DNA from: Stictocephala bisonia
Lineage: Eukaryota; Arthropoda; Insecta; Hemiptera; Membracidae
Length of the DNA: 64,000 nucleotides
Direction of reading: 5' to 3'
NCBI GenBank assembly: GCA_035578905.1
Contig: JAQJVL010000702.1
Coordinates: forward strand, 248,001 to 312,000
Below are positions 42,995 through 54,660 of the stretch, in pieces (the stretch's first letter is position 1; the number at the start of each line of letters is the position of its first letter). A program made the position numbers and the translations under genes. Under the pieces are notes generated by a model. The model was not told the DNA's origin, searched no databases, and saw only the letters and a list, made by a program, of their open reading frames with translations.

Positions 42995-43185
42995 TGGGTA
43001 ACAAGCGTGATTAGCTTGGATAGCATACGTGATCAGCTTGGGTAGCATACGTGTCAGCTTGGGTAGCTTCAACATCCGTGATCAACTTTGGTAGCACTCG
43101 TGATCAGCTTAGGTAGCGCCCGTGATCAGTTTGGGTAGCAACCATGAACAGCTTGGGTAGCACCCGTGATCAGCTTAGGTTAAGG
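42995..43185. repeat. 22-bp minisatellite
   Basis: About eight diverged tandem copies of GTGATCAGCTTGGGTAGCA plus three variable bases. Most copies contain the TGATCA palindrome. The array runs into CTTAGGTTAAGG followed by two TTAGG units (43175-43195), resembling the insect telomere repeat. Confidence 0.85.
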
Positions 43186-43984
43186 TTAGGTTAGGATAGA
43201 ATGTTTCTCGATTCAGCTCCAAGTCAGTTTCAATATACCGTACGTGTAACAACAATAGACCCCTCATTTACCCTTGTGATCCTCCCGTGCAGAGGGCGGG
43301 CGGTTACTCCAAGAGTTTCACTCGGACCTAAAGTCCGGCCCTGCAGCTTTGATGAGGATGAAGGGCTCGGTACAGGTTTATTTGGAATAAAATTCCGTGA
43401 ATATATCTGAATTGAGGGTGCACAATTCATTAGGTTTTTCATATTATTTAGAAGTACGGCCTTGTTTATTTGATACTACCATCAATGATATACACACATT
43501 GTAGGTGTATGTGATCAAGGATAATACACACTTTTACTTTGACAATAGGAACGTACTTGCCGCACTAAATAGGGCCCTTATAAACACATAACACCTATAA
43601 GGGCTATATGTTTTTTGTTTTCTGTTGAAAAAATGCTAGTTGACAATACGCTTCTCGTATCTGTTTTCAATTTGGATTCTCAAAACCGGGAAAGTATTGT
43701 AAATATAAAATTCTGTTGAGTATTGCTTGAAAAAAATTAAATACAGTATGTATAATTCATTCTACAAGGATGCAAAAAGTGCAGTTCACTTCTTACCGAT
43801 GGTTTTGTGAGAATCGAAGAAGCAACCACTGTAGATGTCTCATGGAGAACCGATCGATAAGCTACGCTATTACGGCCTTCGTGGCAATACATTATTACCT
43901 TCATCTTCGTGTTTGTCTGTTCCCTTTCAATTTGTAAAGGTGTCTGGTCGTTCAAAGACCCGATGTTCAATGTGTAACTACTCT
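43186..43984. other. Unassigned DNA between minisatellites
   Basis: Includes overlapping short frames at 43201-43442 on both strands without recognisable homology. No gene called. Confidence 0.35.
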
Positions 43985-44690
43985 AGTGAGAAGCTCCGAG
44001 ACTATGTCCTGGGTCCTTGTTATTTGTCCTTGAACTGAGCCCTTGACTATAGTAGTGTCCCTGTCCTTTAACCTTGTCAAACAGTATTGCCTGAGCCTTT
44101 GTATCAAGCCCTTGTCTTGGACACGTGTACTGGGTTCTTGTACTGAGCACTTGCCCTAAACCCTTCTCTTGAGCTACTGTCCTGAAAGCTTGAATTGGGA
44201 CCTTGTCTTGGGCCCTTGGCCTTGTCCTGAACTCTTGAATTGGGCCCATGTCTTGGACCCTTGTCCTGAGCCCTTCTCATGAACTCTTGTATTGAGACCA
44301 ATTCTTGGAACCATGTACTGTGTTCTTATTCTAAGCCCTTGTCCAGAACTCTTGTCCTGATCTATTGTCATATGTTCTTATCCTGAACCCTTGTCCTGAG
44401 CCCTTGTATTTGGCCCATGTCTTAGACCCTTGTCCTTATCCTGAACTCTTTTATTGAGCCCATTTCTTGGACCATTGTCCTGTGTTCTTATCCTGAGACC
44501 TTGTCCTGAACCCTAGTCCTAAGCTTTGTTCTAGGTCCTTGTCCTGAGGTTGTGTTTTGAACTCTTGAATTGGGTACATTTTTTTACCCTTGTCCTGAAC
44601 TCTTGTATTGAGGCCCTTTCTTGGACCCTTGAACTGTGTTCTTATTCTAAGCCCTTGTCCTGAACCCTTGCATTTGGCTCATGTCGGGTG
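43985..44690. repeat. Degenerate minisatellite based on CCTTGTCCTGA
   Basis: About 700 bp of strongly related short units such as CCCTTGTCCTGAACTCTTG, CTTGGACCC and TTGTATTGAGCCC, with a period mixture near 12-18 bp and longer blocks of about 100 bp (compare 44200-44310 with 44420-44530 and 44580-44650). The minus strand has overlapping open frames rich in Q, G, K and R, but these result from the repeat and lack stops by composition only. Confidence 0.85.
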
Positions 44691-45884
44691 GTCTGAAACA
44701 CGCTGTATAGTGAGAGAATTAGGAACTTGTATACAATTATTCTTTGTTTTCTCCATTGTATTAATGTTCACAGCATTATAGTCTTACATAAAATCACAGA
44801 CCATTAACTCTACCTAACTATACCTCTACTCTGGTAGAGTTAGTTATCTGTGTCACGACCTTTCTCTGTGGTATAGCTCGCATTTAGAAATTGTCTTTAT
44901 AATACTAGGAATAGTGACTCGCACGTCACTCGACAGCCTACTTGGGCATGTAGACGGCCTTGTTCTTAAATCATCAAGACAATTCATTCAAACATTGGTT
45001 AATCCTTGTTTTATAGGCATTGGAGGCAAACAGTCATTTAACATCTCTGTATGATAAACATTTTATAAACCTGTCTCTGTTTACAAAACTGCAAGAGTAA
45101 ACGTTACAAACATTGAATTCGTGTAGTAAACATTATTAATCTACAATCCGTGGTTAATTTTGGAATGCAATTAATAATATGCAAGTAATGCATTCCAAAA
45201 TTAAATCATTAAAAATTAAAATTAAAATTTTTGAAAATATAAAAACGTTTAATTGGAACTGAAACGCAGTTTACAATATGAAACTGTGTTTATTAATCTC
45301 CAGTGTTTTTCTGGAAGTAAAAAACTACTTACAGAAAAATGCTAGATTGGAAGAGTAATTAAAAGTTTACTTGTCCAGAATCCAGATATAAGGAAAGCAT
45401 TCTATGGGTACCTACTTTTTCTAAAATTTTGGTTTCTAAATTTTTTCTGCGCTTCTATACGTTTTCACAAAACGGCGTGTAAGCTTACATTTTTATTTTG
45501 ATCATTAATGCATTTGATTTCCACCATATAAAAAGTACAGTATATTAAAAATAATCTTTGATTATAAACTTATAAAATAAGAGCAAAATCAATTTAGAGT
45601 ATTATTAAATTAAATTCAATGGAATTTGAGGCCAAAACAAATAAGGTTTTCAGTAAAATATATTCATATATTTAAAATTGGAACGAAATACACACTATTT
45701 CTCTTAGCTAACTAATACTATTAAATTAAAATAACGCAAGTTTCTGCCATCTACTACAGATAATAGAGAAAACACTACCTTTAAACTATGTACCTCTACA
45801 TTGGGGAATAGGGAAGAGTACTTTAGCACGTGAAGAAGTATTTTGGCATATAAATGTGCGAGGAAAGGCCTTTGAGCTCATATT
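44691..45884. other. Unassigned AT-rich DNA
   Basis: No gene or element recognised. CTAACTCTACC-type inverted bases near 44800-44845 form a small imperfect hairpin. Confidence 0.35.
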
Positions 45885-46250
45885 ACCCACAATACCCACC
45901 CTTACAGATACAGTGGTAATGCCCCCCCCCCACCCATCGTAACAAGTACAGTAGTATAGACCCACTCACCCAATATTACATGTACAGAGGTATTAACTCA
46001 CACACATATCCTTATAGGAAAACTTATAATGACCCACCCACCTACCCTTACAGGTACAGTAGTATAGATCCATTCACCTACTCTTATCTGTATAGTGGTA
46101 TTCACTCACACACACACATCCTTAAAGGAACACTGATATTGCCCACCCACCCACCCTTACAGGTAAAGTGGTATTGACCCACCCGACCACTCATACACGA
46201 ATTGTGGTACTTACCCGCCCACCCACTTACTGGTATTTTATAGGTGGTAT
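45885..46250. repeat. Minisatellite with a unit of about 35-40 bp
   Basis: Roughly nine diverged tandem copies of a unit containing CCCACCCACCCTTACAGGTA followed by CAGTGGTATTGA. The copies differ by many point changes and CA/CCA expansions. Confidence 0.82.
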
Positions 46251-48018
46251 TTATAATATTATGAAGTCTAAATAAATAAATAGTAGTGTACAATTTAGAA
46301 ATAGTTTAGGCCGAGCTCAAAATGCATAGCGACCATGGGAATATATATTTTATCTTTTTAGGATAGCAAAAGTATTTATTTATTTTCAGTTGTCAATGTA
46401 ACGTATTTGTCGTCAACCTGCCAGGTATGACTGCCAGATCGAGGAAATGAGTCATCAGTTATGACCCCAGTCACTATATTATGTTATCAGCTGTTAAGTC
46501 GATAATGGAGGAGGAGATTCGGGCCATGACGCCACCACATGACTCATCATGCAGCCTTCCAATTCATTTGTATTTCCTGTCCGTCAGACTTGGTGTAGCA
46601 TATTAGACCAGTTGTTTTATTATTGATAATAATGATTTGACAGCATTCTTCAAATAATATCCTATGTTGATCTTCAATTCCATACTTTCTTAAAGTAAAT
46701 TAGAAATAATAGTTCATGATTGTGAACGAAAACCTCAACAAATATACTGTTATTACCCCTGTGGGACAGAAATAACAATTTTGTTTACTTTATTGTATGT
46801 TAAAGATGTAGCTGTATTGGTATGTATATACATAGTGCATTAATGTAAAATGAAACACAATTTTAAACCAATTTATAAAATTCTGCTTATGAATAGGATA
46901 GCAGTTTTTCAAAGAAAAAAAAAAAAAACGTGAAGCATTGCTATTGAAAGGCAGCACAAGTAAAATTGTATTAAAATTGTGTTTCATTTGACAATTTTTT
47001 ACTTTAGAAAAAAACGCATTCTGATTACCAGTGACATAACGTAGGCTACATCCACATAGACCTGCCACTTGGGTTGGGGGCTAATTTGGAGTAATCGGTG
47101 ATTGAACGTTCCTCATCTTTGAAGCTGTCAGAATTTATGGATAATTTTGGCAGTGAAGATTTTTCAAAATTAATGCCATTTGTGAAATTTGGTGGTTCCT
47201 TGCAAGATGTAAGAAGAAGGGTATTTTCATATTTGGTAGTGTATAGAGTACAGTATATATAGCAAATTCAAAGAGCGAAATTTTTGTAATTTTAATCGAG
47301 ACAGTTCATTGGTTATAGATACGGAAAAGGTACAAGTTCAATTAATAGATGTGTACTGCAATTCAATAAATGTGTTTTTATGACAATAAAAATCTTGAAC
47401 ATTTTCAGAATATACCTTTTGCACTTATTTTAATTAATATTTTTAAATTTGATAGTACTACTCTCAAATTACTGAATATTTATCACTTTACTTTGAACAA
47501 AGTGACCATAAATGTATATTTGGTTATTTCGAATTATTTATAATAATAAAACAAATCTCATATGGCCAATCTGGCATAAAATTTACTATTTTCGAGAATA
47601 TTACTAATTGTTGTTTTAATTATATTTAATTTAGTTTTTGGGTGTTTTTCTTAAAACGCAGTGGCACTTAGAGAATGTCACAGAGAGGGGAAAATAAAAG
47701 CGTTGTCATTGGTAAAAGAAAACTATATTTGTGTTTTCGTCATAATATTGTTAATTCGTAATTCATTACAAATCAGTTTTAATTAGGAAAACGCACAGCC
47801 GATGACCAATAAAATAACAAAATAATTAATAACTAAAGAACGACTAATTCTTTTCAAATTCTGAATGCGGTATTATTTCAAGCTTAACATTTTGGTATTA
47901 AAATGATCATCTCATGACTACGTTCCTAATTAAAATTGTTAAGTTGACTCCTAGATCTTAGACTCCAAGTGATTCCTAATAAAATCGAAACACTCTTAAT
48001 TGTAGTGTAGGACATTTA
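46251..48018. other. Unassigned AT-rich DNA
   Basis: No gene recognised. TGAGTCATCA (46450) and TGACTCATCA (46541) are two AP-1-like sites 90 bp apart, probably chance. An A-run at 46914-46929. Confidence 0.35.
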
Positions 48019-48230
48019 ATATGCCATACAGTGGAAAAACATTCAAAAAGAAAATATTTTACAAACAGTGGAAAAAAATTAGGGGGCACCTGACTTAAAA
48101 CTCGCCATGTATTTATACTAGGATTCGAGAGAAGAACACTTTTGGTTTTCTACAAGAGCTTATTGGGCCAATGGTAAATATTATTTCTTTATCGTTTTCA
48201 TGCAGTGAGGGGGGGCACTGTATGGCATAT
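48019..48230. mobile_element. Small MITE with perfect 15-bp TIRs
   Basis: ATATGCCATACAGTG at 48019-48033 and its exact reverse complement at 48216-48230, 212 bp in total. No coding capacity; the target duplication is not clear because the flanks are A/T-rich. Confidence 0.65.
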
Positions 48231-48379
48231 AAAACCCCACGAGCTCAGTTAACTTCAAAAAGACATTTATACCAATAAGAATTATAGAGTAGCCTTGCAC
48301 GTTGTCAATTTACCAGCACAAACTGTTAAAATACTAATTATTTTCTGTTTGCTAAGGAGATAACAGTAACGAATGAGGT

Positions 48380-48615
48380 AGGTGTATTCAAGATAGTATG
48401 AAGGTGAGGTGTGGGCAGGACCTTGCCTCGCCTGTGGGAGTGAGAGAGGACGAAGCAGACAGGTCTACCCTCCTTCTCGCTCTGGTATCGACCCACAGTC
48501 CTGGCCTGCCTGCACTGCAGCTGTTCACCCAGCCTGGGCCCCTCAGCCGCATGACGTCATCGGACACAGTCACTGGCCTTATACGGTCAGCTGTGCAGGA
48601 TAACCCCCCCCCTCA
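48380..48615. other. GC-rich patch with a CRE palindrome, function unknown
   Basis: A strikingly GC-rich island in an AT-rich neighbourhood. It contains the perfect palindrome ATGACGTCAT (48551-48560), a cAMP-response-element consensus. Both strands have short open frames without family features. It could be a promoter or first exon of an unseen gene, or a piece of a repeat. Confidence 0.35.
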
Positions 48616-48884
48616 AGGATTCCACAGATGGAAGAAAGTTTGTTTCACTTAGGCCTACCTTATAAAATGACACCACAAGTTTTTAAGTTTCTGTTACCAA
48701 ATAAGTACAGTACTTACCAGATGGTCGTACTTTTTTTATTTGTTTGATTATTACGATAATTATTATTGTTAATTTTATTTCAAGAGTAAGATACCCTTTG
48801 TAGGTTGGGGACGTTATTATTGGAATTTGCCAATATTACCAACTGAACAGATCAACATTATCTGACAGAATATAACATTTCCTC

Positions 48885-49034
48885 GTGACGTAGTGCTGTA
48901 ATCCAGCTACTTGGGAGCAAAGTTTTGTGGAGATTGTGGCAGATGAGTTCTGTTCTCGGTGCTCTAAAATACGATACGCTCCGCCAAACAGTTGTGCTGG
49001 CTGACTCTTGGACTGTCAATAATGGCCCTTTTTT
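48885..49034 (+). ncRNA. 7SL (SRP) RNA-like Alu-domain fragment
   Basis: GTGCTGTAATCCAGCTACTT continuing GGGAGC at 48893-48918 closely matches the 5' Alu domain of 7SL RNA (human: GTGCCTGTAGTCCCAGCTAC then TCGGGAGGC). The spacing to a later GAGTTCTG (48946) also matches the 7SL sequence. The match fades after about 48960 and the S domain is absent. A run of six T at 49029-49034 could stop RNA polymerase III. It may be a 7SL pseudogene or a 7SL-derived short element rather than a working SRP RNA gene. An opposite-strand open frame here is likely spurious. Confidence 0.5.
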
Positions 49035-49957
49035 AGTACAAGTCGAACTCACTAACCAAACAACATAGGTCATCCACACTCATGTAATCATTTATATTTA
49101 CATTAAAACACGCACAAGCTTTGTTTTAATGTAACATTATTAATTAAATATATTAATATTGTTAATGATTTTAAACTGTACAAATATTTAAACTACAACT
49201 ATACTCGTGTGCACTTTGTCATTCATGCTCTTCACTTGCATCACGGTAAATATGTGTATGTATCAAACGGGGTTTAGGCACGGTTTATACATTGTGTACA
49301 GTGATAGTAATTAATTTCAAGTGTCCAAACTAGCAAAGTTCAAATAAATTCGGTTTGATTAACATTTCCAAATTTTTGAATTTTGATTATTTTATTATCT
49401 TACAGTGGCAAATTTATCATTAAAATATCTGTGATAGAAACCAGGTAGCTGATTAAGCATCTTTGAACATGAATTCAATATGAATCTACACAAACTCATG
49501 TACGTGTAAGCAAATTCCTGCCTTGTATTGGATCTGGTGCAGTAAGATATTGAGAAGAACTAAAGCCTACTTACTAATAGGACCTGTTAAAGCTGGCAAT
49601 ACCCAACTGTTTCCACAATCCTACAATACAAAATACTGATGGAGCAAGTAGAAGTGAAGAAACCCCAAAAGCGGCACGGATGTCTCCAATTACAATACTG
49701 ACACGCACGTGTCACATACTTCCGGTTCCGTCGAGACGTTAGGGCTTCTCCCCCAATGGTTTGGTTGCTGGAAGGTTCTATGCACCTTGTTTTGTCAATA
49801 GGGTTGACTGAGGCAACATTGCCGGTGGGCTACAGGGGTCTTCCCTAACTCAGATGAAAAATACCGATTATGATGTAGGCCTACTAGTAAATTATTATTT
49901 TTTTCTTACATGAAATTTCTTGATATGAATTTCCATGTTCAGTGTTTTACTAATGCA
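49035..49957. other. Unassigned DNA
   Basis: No gene recognised between the 7SL-like fragment and the next MITE. Confidence 0.35.
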
Positions 49958-50512
49958 TACAGGGCGTAACAAAACCTGTACACAAACTTTAGGATATTGT
50001 CCTTTGTTTGAAATGAAGCGTTAACTTAGGGGTCTGCAGAGGACATGTTGGTTTTTATCTCATAAGAACAATGTTATTTGAGAATCTGTATTTTTTCGTT
50101 ATTTACTGACCAAAAGTTGTGTATGAGGTGTCATTTTAAACGTTATCACATTGCGAATCGGGTTAGCTTTTAATATTTTGATTATATACGCCTAGTTTTA
50201 AAAAATATGTGAAAACAAAAACTTAAAACTAATTATTTTTTATATTTTTTTCTATAAAACCAATTGGGAATTCGCAAAGCAATTCCGACGTGCAATTTCA
50301 TTCTTGATCAAGTGCAATTTGCTTGGAAAAATCCGTTTAAAAATAACTGTTTAGTTTGGATACGCGTGATCGTATGTCCGGTTCGAAAATATCATTGTTC
50401 TTATGGGATTAAAACCAACATGGCCGACAGCCTCTGGAGGCTCTTGCTTTTGTTTCATCTCACACAAGGAACAATATTTTAAAGTTTGTGTTGAGTTTTG
50501 TTACACCCTGAA
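49958..50512. mobile_element. MITE with about 58-bp TIRs (Tc1/mariner-like)
   Basis: The body is 49960-50510. Left end CAGGGCGTAACAAAAC, right reverse complement CAGGGTGTAACAAAAC, and the similarity continues through ACACAAACTTTA, ATATTGT and TGA(A/G)ATGAA for nearly 60 bp on each side. TA precedes the left end; the right flank reads AA, so the duplication is decayed or not TA. An internal open frame (50264-50482) has no recognisable domain. Confidence 0.7.
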
Positions 50513-51559
50513 TTTACATTTAAAACGAAATTCATTGAACAATTTCAAATAATTTGATAAAAAAATATTATAAAATTAATGGTTTGTCGTTTTTCTTTCA
50601 TTTTTTACTTTTCAAAAATTAATTAGTTTGGATTGCAAATATAGGCCTATGTTTGTAATAAAACCTATACAAATAATATTAAATATATTATACTTAAATG
50701 CAAAAGATCAAAATAACAAAAACAATGTAACTTTCAATAATACAAACAAATAAATAAATAGACTATGGGTGCGTGTGCGTGCTCGTGTGTGTAAAAAAAA
50801 ACTTATTTTTACAACAATTAATTGATAATAAATTGAAGATTGTATTCATAAAGCCAATATTTTATTAAAGAAGAACTCAAATTACACATAAGCCAACATT
50901 ATCCTGTGACCGCCCATGTGAATAATTAATTGTAAATCAAAATCAATATTGAGAACATTTTGTATGGAGATTGTTTTATTATTCCATAAAATGTTCATCC
51001 CTCTGTTGCGTAGTTAAACATAAAATCAGGGGTTAAAATATCCAATTTGTGAAACCTACTACTGTTTTAATTTAACTTACCGATCCGTTGTGTCAAGGCT
51101 AATTTTTAAGCTTTAAAATGGCATATAAAATAAATAAATTTGCTGTATTTTATTTAGTAAATAAATTAATAATAAATGGAAAGGTTAGAGACCACCCTCA
51201 ACCCCAGTGTAGATAGCTAAATTGATGATACTGTAACCATGATAAACTAGATCGCATGTTAGTTTATATACAAAGGACGCCTCGGCACTGTGTCAGAGTG
51301 CAGATAACGCGATGAAAAACCACTTGACTACTTAAAAACAATCAAAGTGCTAAAGGTGGTTAAATAAATTTAAATACTAGCACGAAATATGGGTAAGTAA
51401 GTTTTTTTAGATGTTACAAGAGACGCACAAATGGCCAATAAATAGTGTAAAAAGAGTAACACATTTTGGCGCTGAGTTCATAATTAATACACAAAGGTAT
51501 AAAATAATGAATAACAGTGATGTAGGTTTTATATAATGATTTATATTCACAGTCAGATA
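50513..51559. other. Unassigned AT-rich DNA downstream of SQOR
   Basis: No gene or repeat recognised except a short GT/CG-rich run at 50767-50790. Confidence 0.4.
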
Positions 51560-51565
51560 TTTTAT
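51560..51565 (-). terminator. Candidate poly(A) signal of the SQOR gene
   Basis: AATAAA on the minus strand, about 170 nt after the SQOR stop codon. Confidence 0.45.
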
Positions 51566-51733
51566 TACCAAAACTAATTGTGTTGCAATGCTTATGAAAT
51601 GTTTACAAGACCTATAGTTTATGATTTGTAACTATAATGTACAAATATGAATACCATATGTTATATAAGCAGCAAGATTGTTAAGCATGGAGTTATATTT
51701 ACATGTCTACACTTGTGATCCAGAAAGAACATA

Positions 51734-53053
51734 TTATTTAAATCCAAGGTGAAACAAGTGCCTGAAGAAAGCTGGGCCGTTCCACAGGCCGTTGAGGAGT
51801 CCGTGCCAGTAGAGTAACGGCATCACCTCCTTCTTGAGGAAGAACGACGTGTATCTCTCCTTGCTCTGGTCGAAGGGGAACGTCTCCAGGGGCTCCAGAT
51901 TGTAGTCGAACTCCGCCAGGATGCATGTGTTGAGGCTGGTGACTAGAGGGCAGGATGTGTACCCGTCGTACTTGGCAGTGGGAGTCTGTCTCCTAATCAC
52001 CGCAGACAGATTCTTGGAGAGAACACCGTTCTGTCCAGCAACAGCTGCCGCTGTCTTGGAGGTGGGCAGGTTAGTGCAGTCACCGATACCGAAGATGTTC
52101 TGATATTTAGTATGTTGTAGAGTCTCTTTGTTGACGGATAGGTACCCTGCCTGGTCAGTTAGGTCTGGAGAGTTCTTCAACACGGCAGGGGGACCCATGG
52201 GAGGGCACACGTGGAGCATCTCATAATTCTCCGTCCATAGATCGTAAGGTTTCTCTAAATTCTTAAAGACGGCTTCTCTCGATGATGACTTTACCTCCAC
52301 AAGTTCTCGTCTGAGAGCAACATCGATGTCTCGATTTTTGCACACTTCCCACAGCCTATCAGCGTACTTCTTCGCCGAAAAGATGGCCGGTAATGATGTC
52401 CTGTACTTTACTTTGGCCTTGTCTCTTTTTCCCATCTTCCGCAGCAGGGCGTCAGATATGTAACACGCCTTCTGAGGGGCTCCGGCACACTTTATGGGTG
52501 TATTGGGGAATGTAAATATGGCGTTCCCTTTCTCAAAGTCTTCGACACATTTATAAGTCCGGTTGACATACTTATGGCTGTAGTTAGAGCAGACCCCACT
52601 GCCCTCCGTCGCCAGAGCTTCCTCTAGGCCTGGGATGGCTTCATAGTGCAGGTCTAAGCCCAAGGCCACTACCATGAACTCATACTTGATCTCCGTGCCG
52701 TTAGCAGTCACAACTTTGTTCGCCTGTGGATCGAATGCAGCGACAGAGTCTTTGATCCACGTCGCCTTCTTTGGCAGCACAGACGCCATTGGTCTGGCGC
52801 TCTGCTCTAAAGTCTTCATCCCTCCGCCCACCATCGTCCACATGGGCTGGTAGTAATGTGTGTCTGCAGGTTCAACCACGACACAACCCCCGGGTCCCAT
52901 GACGTCGGCATACTTGGCGGCGATGCTGCAGCCTCCGGCACCTCCTCCACAAACGAGCAACTTGCAGTTGACTGTGCCTGCCCCCGGCACTGACCCTGCT
53001 GCAGCAGCCATACTTGCCGCAGCACTTGCTACTCGCCGTACTGACGCCGCCAT
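51734..53053 (-). CDS. SQOR: Sulfide:quinone oxidoreductase, mitochondrial
   Basis: A single 439-codon open frame. SQOR is the flavoprotein of the inner mitochondrial membrane that oxidises hydrogen sulfide, passes electrons to ubiquinone and hands the sulfane sulfur to an acceptor such as glutathione. The N-terminus (residues 1-25) is rich in Ala, Arg and Ser with no acidic residue, as in a mitochondrial targeting peptide. LLVCGGGAGGCSIA (32-45) is the FAD Rossmann loop and FGIGDCTNLPTSKT (321-334) the second FAD-binding motif. The two redox cysteines of the eukaryotic type are present: Cys189 in IKCAGAPQK and Cys368 in TSCPLVT. WHGLLNGLWNGP near the end is part of the membrane-associated C-terminus. 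Length fits the animal enzyme (about 450). There are no introns in the coding sequence, which is unusual for this family and could mean an intronless gene or an intact retrocopy. A TTTCAG acceptor at about 53085 suggests a 5' UTR intron. Confidence 0.95.
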   Translation of the reverse strand: MAASVRRVASAAASMAAAAGSVPGAGTVNCKLLVCGGGAGGCSIAAKYADVMGPGGCVVVEPADTHYYQPMWTMVGGGMKTLEQSARPMASVLPKKATWIKDSVAAFDPQANKVVTANGTEIKYEFMVVALGLDLHYEAIPGLEEALATEGSGVCSNYSHKYVNRTYKCVEDFEKGNAIFTFPNTPIKCAGAPQKACYISDALLRKMGKRDKAKVKYRTSLPAIFSAKKYADRLWEVCKNRDIDVALRRELVEVKSSSREAVFKNLEKPYDLWTENYEMLHVCPPMGPPAVLKNSPDLTDQAGYLSVNKETLQHTKYQNIFGIGDCTNLPTSKTAAAVAGQNGVLSKNLSAVIRRQTPTAKYDGYTSCPLVTSLNTCILAEFDYNLEPLETFPFDQSKERYTSFFLKKEVMPLLYWHGLLNGLWNGPAFFRHLFHLGFK

Positions 53054-54479
53054 GCTTATCTTCCCAACAAATCTACGCCGTTATCTGAAACAGCCGAAAG
53101 ATCATGACCCTAGGCATTTAAATACTAAATAACATAACACGATATGATATCAAATAATTTATTTTAATGATGTAGTTAGGGTTTTTTCTGTTTCCTATCT
53201 TGTATACAGTGGCCATAGTTCGTTGGTAAATGATTACACAAGTTCCTAAAATAACTTTATTTTGCCATAATCAAATAAATACTGTCCAGGAAAATACATC
53301 AGGAAGAATAAAGATCAAATATCTTAGTGGTTCGGAATCCCCAGGTCACAGAGTAAATAGTAATATATAATAATAAAAATAATAATTCGCCTTATTCTAC
53401 ACCCAGAAAGGGCTTCTTAGGCCTAACTCACCTGGTAAAATAGGACAAACTTAATTAACTAACTCATTTTAAACTTTTTGTGCTAAAGCAAAGGCGATTA
53501 TAGAAAAGGTCTATAAACATTCTGAGTATGAAAGATGCATTGCAATCCTGGAAGACCTACGGACTTAAATTGAGTCTTCTGAAATCCCAATTAATAGAAC
53601 CTCCCAACGGATGTACTGTTACTGATCAACATGACCTAAATAATGGTTCTACTTAAGTATTACACTTAATCGTAAATTTTAAAATTTCGATTTGAAAGTA
53701 TTACGTGGAATTTGTTTGCGTTAGTCTTGCGTATCATTTGTTTGAAACGTCAAAGGAGATCATAGGCTACACAACAACTATTCAAGCTATTAAACATTTT
53801 AGCAGTGAAAAATCTTTTTATTTTCAAGGTACTTCGAGCATTTTACATAAGGAATGGCAATCAGGGAACGATTTTTGCTAAAACATTCCTTTAATTAGGC
53901 TCGAAATGTTTTAATCTCCTGCCTCACGATACAAAACAACCCCTTCCTTGCCTTCACTTTCTACTAACAAACTGAACAACTGGTTGGTTGATTTACTAAG
54001 TATTGATTTTTTGTTTTACGTAATAACTTAAGGACGGATAGTTATTGTGTTTGGGTACGCTTATTCTTATTATAACTGAACTAGGGGACACCCCTTTACG
54101 TTTCGCGTGCCAAACCCGACTCTCGCTGAGCTTGATACCCCTCAGCCTTCGGCCTCGGCATGTGACTTTTGAGTAAAAATAATAGTAGATTAACATTATA
54201 AATTTAAATCACAATATTAAAGGTATTTACAGTATCTCACTCACACTACTTGCGTTGCTACCTATTTATTAATATAAATAATACCTAATGGTATTACTTA
54301 GCCTATTTCAAACATTTAATTTGATTTTGTTTAACAGCTGAAGATTAAACTTTAAATGCACCAATAGTATAATGCCAAACGTACAAAATAAACATGTTTA
54401 TTTATTTACAAAACAGCTGTTGTTAATTTAGTAAAATCAATCCAATGTTATTCTTAAGGAAAAAAGGAAATTTTGAGGG
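53054..54479. other. Upstream region of SQOR and unassigned DNA
   Basis: The 5' UTR of SQOR starts the stretch (minus strand). No TATA box at a convincing distance was identified. Around 54050-54160 a GC-richer piece (CACCCCTTTACGTTTCGCGT) looks like a repeat remnant of unknown kind. Confidence 0.35.
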
Positions 54480-54660
54480 GCTGATTGTACCCCTTAGGAA
54501 TTGAATTTCGAAAAATCCTTTCCTCTAGGGCATAAGATAAACATATGTACTAAATTTCATGTCTCTATCTTTTATGGTTTTTGCTGGGCGATGTTGAATC
54601 AATCAGTGAGTGAGTCAGGACTTGTCTTTTTATATTTTTAGATTTAGATAACCGTTTTTT
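54480..54660. repeat. Probable dispersed repeat remnant
   Basis: Contains AAATTTCATGTCTCTATCTT, TTTGCTGGGCGATGTTGAAT and CAGTGAGTGAGTCAGGACTT followed by a T-rich end. I recall this combination from widely dispersed arthropod repeats, but I cannot name the family. Confidence 0.35.

Noticed and set aside
43983..44371. Three overlapping minus-strand open frames as genes
   Set aside because: They are produced by the CCTTGTCCTGA minisatellite; different frames give similar low-complexity peptides.
48398..48652. Protein-coding gene in the GC-rich patch
   Set aside because: All frames give low-complexity peptides without domains; frame openness follows from base composition.
48858..49079. 73-codon minus-strand open frame
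   Set aside because: It overlaps the 7SL-like fragment on the other strand and shows no protein family features.
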